Below are positions 56,162-64,000 of a stretch of DNA of 64,000 bases, in pieces. Numbering within the stretch: the first letter of the stretch is position 1; each line of letters begins with the position of its first letter. The notes below the pieces were generated by a model. The model did no database searches. It was not told the DNA's origin and was given only the letters and a program-made list of their open reading frames with translations. Source of the stretch: Zizania palustris (taxonomy: Eukaryota; Streptophyta; Magnoliopsida; Poales; Poaceae); NCBI GenBank assembly GCA_019279435.1, contig JAAALK010000285.1, positions 66,946,865-67,010,864 of the forward strand, in the 5' to 3' direction. The translations under genes and the position numbers were made by a program.

Positions 56162-56163
56162 GT

Positions 56164-56181
56164 TGGCGCCGTCCGTGGGGA
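56164..56181 (+). other. G4 primer-binding site
   Basis: TGGCGCCGTCCGTGGGGA is identical to the G2 site and starts three bases after the LTR. Confidence 0.7.
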
Positions 56182-56222
56182 ACCTAGTCCGAAAAACTTC
56201 GTTCTCTACCAATTTTTACATC

Positions 56223-57515
56223 ATGCCTCCTAAGCGGAGCGCACCTCGCAATCCCACTCGGAGGTCCTCTCGGATCTCCGGAGAGATACCCTTCGACACA
56301 GTTGAAGTCGGAGGGTCTTCGGCTTTCCCTCCGCAAACTCCGGAAGGGGCTTCTATTCCTCGGACATACGAAGCCTCTCCGCCAACCCCTTCCATACTCC
56401 GACAGCCCGGAGTCCCTTCTCCACCCTCCATCCCGATTCGAACTGATCCTAGCAGTTCTCAAGACCCGGAAGGTCCTTCCGGAGGAGACGAAGATAACCT
56501 TGGAGATATGGCCACTCAAATGGCCAACCTTCAAGCCGAGGTAGCAAGGTGGCGACAAGAAGCTGCGAACAGGCTTCACTCTCAAGCCACCCCAACTATC
56601 CCAGAAGTGCCCGAAGATGATGATCTTGGTTATCCCGAAGCCCCGGAGAACGCCTCCTACGACAATGAATCTCCGTTGCATCTTGAGCTGCAGAAGGTTC
56701 GCTTTGATCCAAAGTTTAAAACTTCGAAGCTCTGCAAGTATGCCGGAGATGAAGATCTCGGAGAGTTCGTTCGTTCTTATGCCCTAGCGATTGAGGCTAG
56801 TGGCGGAGTCAGAGACACTATGGCAAAGTGCTTCCCATTAGCTCTTCAAGGAGTGGCGTTGAGATGGTTCTGGTCTTTAAAGCCAGGATCAATCAATTCT
56901 TGGTCACAGTTGAAGAGGAAGTTTATAAGTAACTTTCAGGGCACCTTCGTGCCTCCTATGTCAACAGGAAGCCTTTCCAAGTGAAACAGCTCCCCGGAGA
57001 AACATTGAGGCAGTACTTTAAGCGCTTCGCTCATACGAAGTCGCAAATTCGGGGGCTGTCCACATCCTCAGTGGTTGATGCGGCTCGGGAAGGCGTCAGT
57101 CATCAAGGCCTTCTGGATAAACTGCATCGGAAGAGCATCTCCTCAGTCTCACAGTTGATGTCATATTTCGAGGAGTATGCGAGGTCAGAAGAGGGTTGGC
57201 TTCGGAGGACTGCTGCTACTTCGACAATATTGCAAGAAGTTAAAGCAGAAGTGAAGACTTCGGCACAGCCGCAAGAAACCAGTCTTCGAAGTGCAACATG
57301 ATCGAAGAAGAGGGCAAAAGCACCCTCGCTCTGAAGTCTTGAATATTGCACCCCCACAGAAGTTTGCACCAAGAGCTCCACAGTCTACGGGGAACAAGGC
57401 CAGCGGCTGGAGGCCGCCAGGGAAAACGGCTGGCAAAGGCCAGACCCTTTTTGCTGTATTCATGGAGAAAATCGAAGCCATGCAACTGACACTTGCAAGG
57501 CTATCCTTACCCTAA
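56223..57515 (+). pseudogene. G4 gag, two frameshifts
   Basis: Start is ATG 56,223 (MPPKRSAPR). The first frame is open to 56,984 and contains MATQMANLQAEVARWRQEA and GVALRWFWSLKPGSI. One T is missing near 56,968 compared with G2, and the gag continues in another frame with LPGETLRQYFKRFAHTKSQI to 57,301. A second shift leads to a Lys/Arg/Pro-rich nucleocapsid-like tail ending at 57,515. There is no CCHC knuckle. Only small indels separate it from an open gag. Confidence 0.85.
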
Positions 57516-58444
57516 GGGGAGAGTACTTGGGGAGGACTTCGGGCCGAGGCAAGTACCAACCGAAGTCCAGCAGCAACGCGCCCTGAGCCGGTCCAGGATG
57601 TGGCGCGAATAGAAAATTTCGATGCTGCAAGGCACCCTCCGGTGGCCAATGTTATGCCACCTCCGAAGCAAGAGGAAGGGCAAGATAGAGGAAAAAGAGT
57701 AGTTCTCCCTATCTCCGGAGGAGGTACCCTCGGAAGCATGTCCAAGAGACAGCGAAGAGAGTACGTTCGGGAAGTAGGACATATTGGGACTTCGTCATCT
57801 GCAGCTGCAATGCCGGAGTGGTCTCATGTTCCGATATCTTTCTCTGCGGAGGATGCAGCTGGTATAAGTTCCCGCACGCAGATCCATTGGTTATCACTGC
57901 TGATATTGCAGGGACTGAAGTCCGAAGGGTGCTAATTGGCGGAGGTAGTTCGGCAGATATCATTTTTGTGCAAGCCTTCGATCAGTTATGCATTTCCAGG
58001 AAGCATCTTCTCCCGGCGGCTCGTCCTTCTGCAAGGCTTCGCAGGACCTCCGCTTGATGCACTTGGCCAGATAGGCCTGGAAGTTACCTTCGGAGAAGGT
58101 TTATTAGCTCGAATGAAGAAGTTATCTTTGATGTGGTAGATGCCCCGTATGCTTATAATGTCATCTTCGGACGGGGCATGTTGAATCAGTTCGGAGCTGT
58201 GGCGCATCACAACTACTTGTGCATGAAGATGCCCACACAAGCAGGAGTCTTAACAATCTTCGGAGATCGAGCCATTGCTCGGAGGGCGGAATATGGTCAC
58301 GGTCCCCCTCTTTATCCGAGGCAAGTAAACAGTGTGCAGGATAATGAAGAAATTTTTCAGCCTCCTCCGAAGCTTCGAAGAAGTCTTTTCCGAGACCAAG
58401 TCCCGAAGGAGAGATTGCAACGAAGGTCATTGTTAAGATGGTAA
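57516..58444 (+). pseudogene. G4 protease region with catalytic Asp lost
   Basis: After a linker comes DPLVITADIAGTEVRRVL followed by IGGGSSADIIF. In Tat-type elements the protease site is DGGSS; here the Asp codon is GGC (57,938-57,940), a one-base change from GAC. The downstream flap-like region has YAYNVIFGRGMLNQFGAV and MKMPTQAGVLTIFGD in a second frame. The region ends in stops around 58,442. It would have processed the polyprotein. Confidence 0.72.
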
Positions 58445-59948
58445 AGAATACACTTTTCAATTTGGTAAAGATTTACCTCCTGAAGTTGCAACCTCCTTGG
58501 AAAAGGTCGTGGAAGAAAATTTGGACGTCTTCGCTTGGTCTGACGAAGATATCACCGGAGTCGATCGGGATATCATTGAGCACAGTTTACTTGTAAACCC
58601 GAAGGCCCGGCCTGTTCGACAAGGACTCCGGAAGATGTCCGCAGAGAGAGCTGCTCTAGCTAAGGACGAAGTCGAAAAACTGTTGAAGGCTGGGATTATC
58701 AGAGAAGTGGCTCACACAGAATGGTTAGCCAACCCAGTCTTCGTCAGGAAGAAGTCTTCCGGGAAGTGGCGCATGTGCATTGATTTCACATCCCTGAATA
58801 AAGCATGCCCACGTGACCCCTACCCCCATGCCCCGAATTGATCAGCTAGTTGACTCCACTGCAGGTTAGGAGTTATTAAGCTTCCTGACGCGTATTCTGG
58901 TTATCATCAAATATGGTTGAAGCGCGAAGATGAAATCAAGACAAGCTTTGTAACTCCTTCGGGAGTCTTCTGCTATGTAAGAATGCCCTTCGGCCTAAGA
59001 AATGCCGGGGCTACTTTTTCAAGATTAGTTGCTAAGGCTCTAGGTCATCAACTAGGTCGCAATGTGGAGGCCTATATGGATGATATTGTAATAAAGAGTG
59101 CTTTTAAAGCACCAACATAGCCTAGACTTAGTAGAAACATTCAATAGCCTTCGGGCATGTGGGATCCGTCTTAACCCCGAAAAATGTATATTTGGAGCTA
59201 AGGCTGGAAAATTGTTAGGGTATTTAGTTTCAAGCAGGGGAATTGAAGCTAGCCCTACTCAAATAACTGCGCTGCAGAAGATGGCTCCTCCGGAGAATTT
59301 AAAGCAAGTGCAAAAGCTGACTGGACGTCTGGCCGCACTTAGCAGGTTTTTATCAAGGTCTGCGGATGAGAAGCTTGCCAATATTCAAGCTTTGAAAGGG
59401 TCCGAAGATTTTGCATGGACACCGGAGTGTCAGAGAAGCTTCGAAATATTAAAGATTATCTCAGTAATCTTGCTACACTCACGGTGCCTATTGCGGACGA
59501 AACCCTACTCCTGTATCTTGCAGCTACAGGTTCAGCTGTCAGCGCAAGTCCTTGTTAGAGAAGTGAATTTCAATGGGAAGTTGGTCCAAAATCCTGTCTA
59601 TTTTGTATCGAAGCATTGTCAGGAGCGAAGACAAGGTACTCCGAACTTGAGAAGTTCGTTTATGCTCTGATAATGGCTTCGAGGAAGCTAAGACATTATT
59701 TTTTGGCTCACAATGTAATTGTACCAACTTCGTATCCCTTAGGCGATATGCTCCGAAGCAAAGATTCCACCTGGGAGGCTGGAAAGTGGGCAGTCGAGCT
59801 AGCACCCTTCGGCATATCTTCTTGGCAAGGATAGCTATCAAATCCCAAGTCCTAGCAGACTTCGTAGCAGAGTGGACTCCACCTGCGAATTTGACTCCGG
59901 CGAATCAAATGACGGGAGTTTGGACTGTTTACTCCGATGGGGCTTTCC
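58445..59948 (+). pseudogene. G4 reverse transcriptase and RNase H, broken and cut by gap
   Basis: RT begins near ENLDVFAWSDEDITGVD. AEWLANPVFV-like sequence, KWRMCIDFTSLNKACP, a frameshifted Asp motif DAYSGYHQIW, VRMPFGLRNAGATFSRL and YMDD (59,073-59,084) follow. Stops or shifts occur at 58,839, 59,118 and around 59,460 and 59,670. RNase H continues with YALIMASRKLRHYFLAHN, and the second RNase H domain starts at GVWTVYSDGAF, immediately before the Ns. Confidence 0.85.
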
Positions 59949-60948
59949 NNNNNNNNNNNNNNNNNNNNNNNNNNNNNNNNNNNNNNNNNNNNNNNNNNNN
60001 NNNNNNNNNNNNNNNNNNNNNNNNNNNNNNNNNNNNNNNNNNNNNNNNNNNNNNNNNNNNNNNNNNNNNNNNNNNNNNNNNNNNNNNNNNNNNNNNNNNN
60101 NNNNNNNNNNNNNNNNNNNNNNNNNNNNNNNNNNNNNNNNNNNNNNNNNNNNNNNNNNNNNNNNNNNNNNNNNNNNNNNNNNNNNNNNNNNNNNNNNNNN
60201 NNNNNNNNNNNNNNNNNNNNNNNNNNNNNNNNNNNNNNNNNNNNNNNNNNNNNNNNNNNNNNNNNNNNNNNNNNNNNNNNNNNNNNNNNNNNNNNNNNNN
60301 NNNNNNNNNNNNNNNNNNNNNNNNNNNNNNNNNNNNNNNNNNNNNNNNNNNNNNNNNNNNNNNNNNNNNNNNNNNNNNNNNNNNNNNNNNNNNNNNNNNN
60401 NNNNNNNNNNNNNNNNNNNNNNNNNNNNNNNNNNNNNNNNNNNNNNNNNNNNNNNNNNNNNNNNNNNNNNNNNNNNNNNNNNNNNNNNNNNNNNNNNNNN
60501 NNNNNNNNNNNNNNNNNNNNNNNNNNNNNNNNNNNNNNNNNNNNNNNNNNNNNNNNNNNNNNNNNNNNNNNNNNNNNNNNNNNNNNNNNNNNNNNNNNNN
60601 NNNNNNNNNNNNNNNNNNNNNNNNNNNNNNNNNNNNNNNNNNNNNNNNNNNNNNNNNNNNNNNNNNNNNNNNNNNNNNNNNNNNNNNNNNNNNNNNNNNN
60701 NNNNNNNNNNNNNNNNNNNNNNNNNNNNNNNNNNNNNNNNNNNNNNNNNNNNNNNNNNNNNNNNNNNNNNNNNNNNNNNNNNNNNNNNNNNNNNNNNNNN
60801 NNNNNNNNNNNNNNNNNNNNNNNNNNNNNNNNNNNNNNNNNNNNNNNNNNNNNNNNNNNNNNNNNNNNNNNNNNNNNNNNNNNNNNNNNNNNNNNNNNNN
60901 NNNNNNNNNNNNNNNNNNNNNNNNNNNNNNNNNNNNNNNNNNNNNNNN
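59949..60948. other. Assembly gap, exactly 1,000 N
   Basis: The round length suggests a placeholder rather than a measured gap. Element logic predicts much more than 1 kb here: the G4 remainder and 3' LTR, the 5' half of C4, and the first part of the G2 antisense ORF. Confidence 0.95.
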
Positions 60949-61225
60949 AACCGTTATTTGTTGCGGAATTGACGCATCGCGTAACTTCCGTTAGAAGAAA
61001 AAAGCCAACGGCTATTTCTTCTAAGCCTAAAAAGTTTTCGGGCTTCTCAAGTTAATTCTAAGATAGTTCGAATGTAACTTTCTTAGAAGTTGATTCGAAG
61101 TTTTGAATTTCCACGTATTTCGGAGGTGGATTAAAATTGTTAGCCTCTGCGCATGATTATTTTTCTTGCGTATACTGCTCTCCTAACATTACAGGTCTAG
61201 CGAAGAAACGTATTCGAGGGGCTAC
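60949..61225 (+). other. G2 3' internal end
   Basis: Non-coding sequence matches the G1 segment before its 3' LTR (AGCCAACGGCTATTT here and near 27,718; CGTATTCGAGGGGCTAC before the LTR). In G1 this is the upstream region of the antisense ORF. The PPT is CGAGGGGCTAC at 61,215-61,225. Confidence 0.75.
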
Positions 61226-61719
61226 TGTTGGGGGAAAATATTTCATCCTCAGAGCCATTGTTGTAACGAGACAGAAGCTAATGATTAAATCAAAGGTTTC
61301 CAGCGTATAACTCCGGGAATACAGTGGATCAAGTTCGAAGTATTGAGGCGAACTCTATTTCAAAGTATATCTTCGAACTTGGACCCTTCCGCGAGTTTCC
61401 TTGCAGCTAAGATGGAAGACTTATCTTATTTCTCATTAGATTAGTCTTTTACCATTTTAGCCCTATTAAGGGTACCAAATAGTTTCCACTATGTCGGTTG
61501 TAATAGAGGGGTAAAAGGGTCTTTTCCTTAATATTTGGACCTATAAATACCCCCCGTTTTACCCTGTAATACGGACAGAATACAAGTTATTCAATATACA
61601 TCTTCGAACTATTTTAAGATATTATCCTTTCGGAGGCTTGAAATAGTTTACTTCGCAAACACTTCGTTTGTTAGTTTCTAACCTTCAGAAACCTGTTAGC
61701 GCAATATTTTACGCCAACA
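61226..61719 (+). repeat. G2 3' LTR
   Basis: The LTR is 494 bp, TGTTGGGGG...ACGCCAACA, with TATAAATA at 61,542-61,549. It is the closest match to the LTR at 43,091. It is followed directly by the end of the C2 LTR. Confidence 0.9.
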
Positions 61720-61773
61720 GGCGGCCATTCACCCCCCCCCCCCTCTGGTCGCTACTTTCGGTCCCACAATGGT
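61720..61773 (+). repeat. Terminal piece of C2 3' LTR plus target duplication
   Basis: CCATTCACC, a C run, CTCTGGTCGCTACTTTC and GGTCCCACA match the end of the C2 5' LTR (34,318-34,358). ATGGT at 61,769-61,773 matches 32,293-32,297, followed by CACTTGTGTGCTGAA of C3. Confidence 0.88.
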
Positions 61774-61846
61774 CACTTGTGTGCTGAACTTCAAAATTCA
61801 TCATGGTTCTTATGAGATTTGCCAATGCACTCATCAAGGGGGAGAT
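61774..61846 (+). mobile_element. C3 3' UTR, right fragment, with PPT
   Basis: The C1-like UTR continues (CACTTGTGTGCTGAA, CAATGCACTCATCAAGGG) to the polypurine tract AAGGGGGAGAT directly before the LTR. Confidence 0.88.
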
Positions 61847-62660
61847 TGAGAAACCAAGTTGAGATATACCTTGGTTTTTTGTCTTAGTGGTGAGTGATTG
61901 ACAAGTTTTCTGAGTTTGATGATTGAACTTGTGTTTGTTGTTTGAGATCACCAAAGGGTTCGGTATGTATGTGTGGAGATACGTGTTTGCTTGTCTCATG
62001 GAGTGCAGGATTGGGATGCTACTCAATTTTCAACGGCAAGTGATCAGGGTCAAGCGGAGATCTTGGTGTCGGATGATCAAGGAGGCCGGGTGAAGGTGAG
62101 GATGATCACAGATGTACATGTGGAGATAAAGCAAGTTATGGACATCAGATTGATTGAGACAGCATGTTGACCAAGTCAAGTGAAAGGGATGTCAGTGCAA
62201 GTGATAAGGCAGCTTGAGGGATCGAGAGCGGGAGGGACTTGCTGGTGGTCAATTTCACGGGATTGGTAACACGTGTCAAGATCTAGCGAGGCTTTGTCGG
62301 TTTCAGCTCAAAACCATCAGATGAAGATCTGAAGGTCGTGATGATAATCCATAGTATCTACAAAAGCTTTGAATTAGGACAAATTACCTAGAAATAGGAT
62401 TTTACCTTTTTAGCCATGTGAGCCTTTGATTCTGTAAAACACTCTAGGGGTATTTGAGTATTTTCCTGATTTTATAAAGGCAATAAATATCCTTGGACAG
62501 CCCTACTAGGGTTTTCACACATTTTTGTGAAATCACTTTATCATTCAAAGATTTGTGGCTGACTAGCTACACAAGACATCTGGCTGTGTAGGATTGCTTC
62601 CTTTGTGACTAGAAGAATAGCCCTCGATGTCACTTGGCACATTGTCAGATTTAGCTTCCT
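61847..62660 (+). repeat. C3 3' LTR, partial
   Basis: It begins TGAGAAACCAAG like C1 and shares GGTGAGTGATTGACAAG and TCGGTTTCAGCTCAAAACC with Sirevirus LTRs here. It includes an AATAAATA-type box near 62,490. It lacks the expected CTCTGGTCGC end, so it is truncated or diverged; the right boundary is approximate. Confidence 0.65.
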
Positions 62661-62997
62661 GTATAGTAGATATGAGTTAGTCGCATTACAATGTATCTAT
62701 AGATAAAGTGATAAGTGTTGGTCTTATCATGCGTTTAGCGTGGCGGAATATGTCCATCGACACCATATCTATGCTTCGGATCCATTCCACAGCATTGTCT
62801 TTTCTGCTTAGAAGTCTTCTTGAATGCAGCTGAAGATCAAATCTTGCAGAATTCAAAATAGGCATCCTCACGGTTTGCAAACCACAGAATCCTCACGTGA
62901 ACAGAGATGTTAAGATTCTATATTATATGAAAATAAAGTTCAAAAATTGAATATTAAAAAAGTTAGAATGGTTTATCGAACGGTATTGTTCTTCAGT
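62661..62997. other. Unassigned sequence
   Basis: A 64-codon minus-strand frame (62,880-62,686) has no recognisable domain. I see no repeat or RNA gene. It may be the downstream part of the transposase-like gene that follows, or unrelated flank. Confidence 0.4.
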
Positions 62998-64000
62998 CAA
63001 GTATATTGTTGAAGCACCCGTCACCTTGCTCATTCGTTGCCCTAGCTTCTCCTTGTAGTACGCATTGTTCGCTTGAATGCGGGCATACGAAATTGCAGTC
63101 CTTCACCACCTTGTGTGCATTGTTGTTGAAGACTTGAAGGGCATGATTATGGTGATTGCCTGATTCTAGCAAGCAAAAGCGTAACTTGCAAAAGTCATGA
63201 TTAGTAAAGTGTTGTAACTCCAAAAGGTTTGGGTTAAAACTAAAATAAGAATGAAAAAACACATACCCAGAAGTCATGAGACATCGCCCCCTGAGTAGTT
63301 CTGTGGAGCCCATCAGGAGCAAACCAGTATTGGTCCTATGTCTGGCATAGAACCCGCTCACCGGGCGGCATTGTCAGCACCCCTGGCTAGTGCAGACGAC
63401 ATAGGTTATCTAATATCTGGTTAACCTACCTGACCCTCGAAGTGTCGTCAAACCGAGAGTCAATCCAAGATCTAGAAATACATAATAAATAAAGTCAATT
63501 TACTGAAAGAAATTTTTTGAAAAAAGAAAAACAACAAAGTATTAGACTTACTCGTCACCTACAGGCGTAATCTTGATCTTGGCTCCACTCGAAGAGACTA
63601 TTGGTGGGGCGACCAGGTGGCTCGTCCTGAAAGATTGTGAGGACCCTAAAGCCTCAGCCCCCTCCTCCTGATCCACACCCTCTAGGTCATCCCCCTGCCC
63701 CGCACCCTCCGAGTCATCCCCTTGCACCGCACCCTATGGGTCATCCCTCTCCTGCCCCCCCACCCTCTAGGTCATCCTCATGACCCGCACCCTCCAGATG
63801 TTCTTCCTCCTACAAAATAGTATTAAAACAATTAGTAATAGTTTATAACTGGCATAAAAATCAATTTGAAAGTTACCTCATCATCCATTTGAAATGAAAT
63901 AGACCGACCAATTAATGTCGGATCTATGCATCTCAAGAGCTGCTCTTAGCGACGTCTGTTTGAAGAAGAGGGACTACCCTAGAATAGGGTGTCCTCCTGA
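62998..64000 (-). pseudogene. Spliced transposase-like gene fragment (possibly CACTA/En-Spm)
   Basis: Minus-strand exons are joined by canonical signals: exon end 63,552 (GA|GTAAGT); exon 63,471-63,430 (TTTCTAG|ATC to TCAG|GTAGGT); exon 63,386-63,267 (CACTAG|CCA to TGG|GTATGT); exon from 63,159 (AATCAG|GCA). In consistent phase they read IKITPVGDE, YWFAPDGLHRTTQGAM and YARIQANNAYYKEKLGQR followed by MSKVTG and YLTEEQYR. This resembles the C-terminal part of plant Ptta/En-Spm-type transposase proteins. One TAG and one TGA interrupt it. The N-terminal side runs out of the window. The family call is from memory of the style and is uncertain; the spliced structure is clear. Confidence 0.4.
63655..63800. 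repeat. Minisatellite, about 27-35-bp unit
   Basis: About four imperfect units contain GGTCATCC followed by CCCGCACCCTC. They lie in the presumed first visible exon of the transposase-like gene and encode acidic, Gly-rich repeats on the minus strand; one unit contains a stop. Confidence 0.75.

Larger units (their letters stand above)
55670..59948 (+). mobile_element. G4: Tat-like gypsy element, 5' part up to the gap
   Basis: It has a 5' LTR, PBS, gag, protease, RT and RNase H in the normal gypsy order. It is cut by the N run in the second RNase H motif (VYSDGAF). It keeps the gag-protease-RT segment that G2 lacks. Its 3' LTR is not visible, and the LTR at 61,226 belongs to G2. Confidence 0.82.
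43091..61719 (+). mobile_element. G2: Tat-like Ty3/gypsy element containing C4 and G4
   Basis: The two LTRs (43,091-43,586 and 61,226-61,719) differ by roughly a dozen positions by eye, much less than either differs from the LTR at 55,670. They therefore pair with each other. Internal order is PBS, gag, RT fragment, RNase H domains, integrase, 60-bp repeats and an antisense ORF. C4 inserts in the antisense ORF at 49,413. The G2 3' end resumes after the gap at 60,949. The whole lies in the C2 3' LTR. Confidence 0.78.
32298..61768 (+). mobile_element. C2: Sirevirus-like copia element with nested insertions
   Basis: The 5' LTR starts at 32,298. The 3' LTR is present as 41,660-43,029 and a terminal piece at 61,720-61,768. 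The target duplication ATGGT lies at 32,293-32,297 and 61,769-61,773. Outside it, the C3 UTR is continuous, matching C1 at 10,881-10,905. Internal order is PBS, gag, protease, integrase, RT, RNase H and PPT array. The intervening 43,030-61,719 is G2 with its own insertions. The element is more decayed than C1. Confidence 0.88.

Noticed and set aside
59786..61055. Three long plus-strand frames of 366-402 codons
   Set aside because: They run through the 1,000 N and contain almost no real residues.
55670..61719. LTRs at 55,670 and 61,226 as one element
   Set aside because: The 61,226 LTR matches the one at 43,091 far better, including the whole 5' third, so it belongs to G2.

Overview
This window is eukaryotic nuclear DNA from a plant, most likely a grass. 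It is almost entirely LTR retrotransposons inserted into one another. I see no intact host gene, rRNA, tRNA or CRISPR array, and there are no bacterial-style operons. The only non-LTR coding trace is a decayed, spliced transposase-like gene on the minus strand at the right edge (about 62,998-64,000). Exactly 1,000 N (59,949-60,948) mark a scaffold gap.

Names used here are mine. C1-C4 are Ty1/copia elements with Sirevirus hallmarks: long gag with a coiled-coil region, LTRs of about 2 kb, and repeated polypurine tracts (PPTs). G0, G0b and G1-G4 are Ty3/gypsy elements. G1, G2 and G4 belong to one Tat-like family with LTRs of about 0.5 kb; G1 and G2 show a second RNase H domain (cut off by the gap in G4). 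S1 is a 4.27 kb solo-LTR-like insertion.

Layout from left to right: G0 gag (1-2,092) is split by the full-length copia C1 (2,093-12,942, target duplication GTAAC). G0 resumes without any pol and ends in its 3' LTR (13,573-14,982). The tail and 3' LTR of a relative, G0b, follow (14,983-16,539). Next is G1 (RNase H, integrase, 120-bp repeats, an antisense intron-bearing ORF split by S1, and a 3' LTR ending at 28,470). Then comes the 3' half of G3, with an antisense plant-mobile-domain ORF and 3' LTR (28,471-31,702), and part of the 3' UTR of copia C3 (31,703-32,297). C2 is inserted in C3 at 32,298 and does not end until 61,768, because G2 (43,091-61,719) sits in its 3' LTR. G2 contains the minus-strand copia C4 (49,413-55,669), which contains G4 (55,670 to the gap). 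After C2, the C3 UTR resumes and its 3' LTR runs to about 62,660.

The inferred nesting is C3 > G3 > G1 > {G0b > G0 > C1; S1} on the left and C3 > C2 > G2 > C4 > G4 on the right. Three target duplications (GTAAC, ATCAC, ATGGT) support C1, S1 and C2 directly; the other relations rest on junction continuity. Nearly every gag or pol reading frame carries stops, frameshifts or deletions. The most interesting content is not the standard retroelement genes. It is the antisense genes with canonical plant introns, in two cases with a TATA-like box, carried by three gypsy elements, and the dense CpG-containing palindromic motifs shared by LTRs of both superfamilies.
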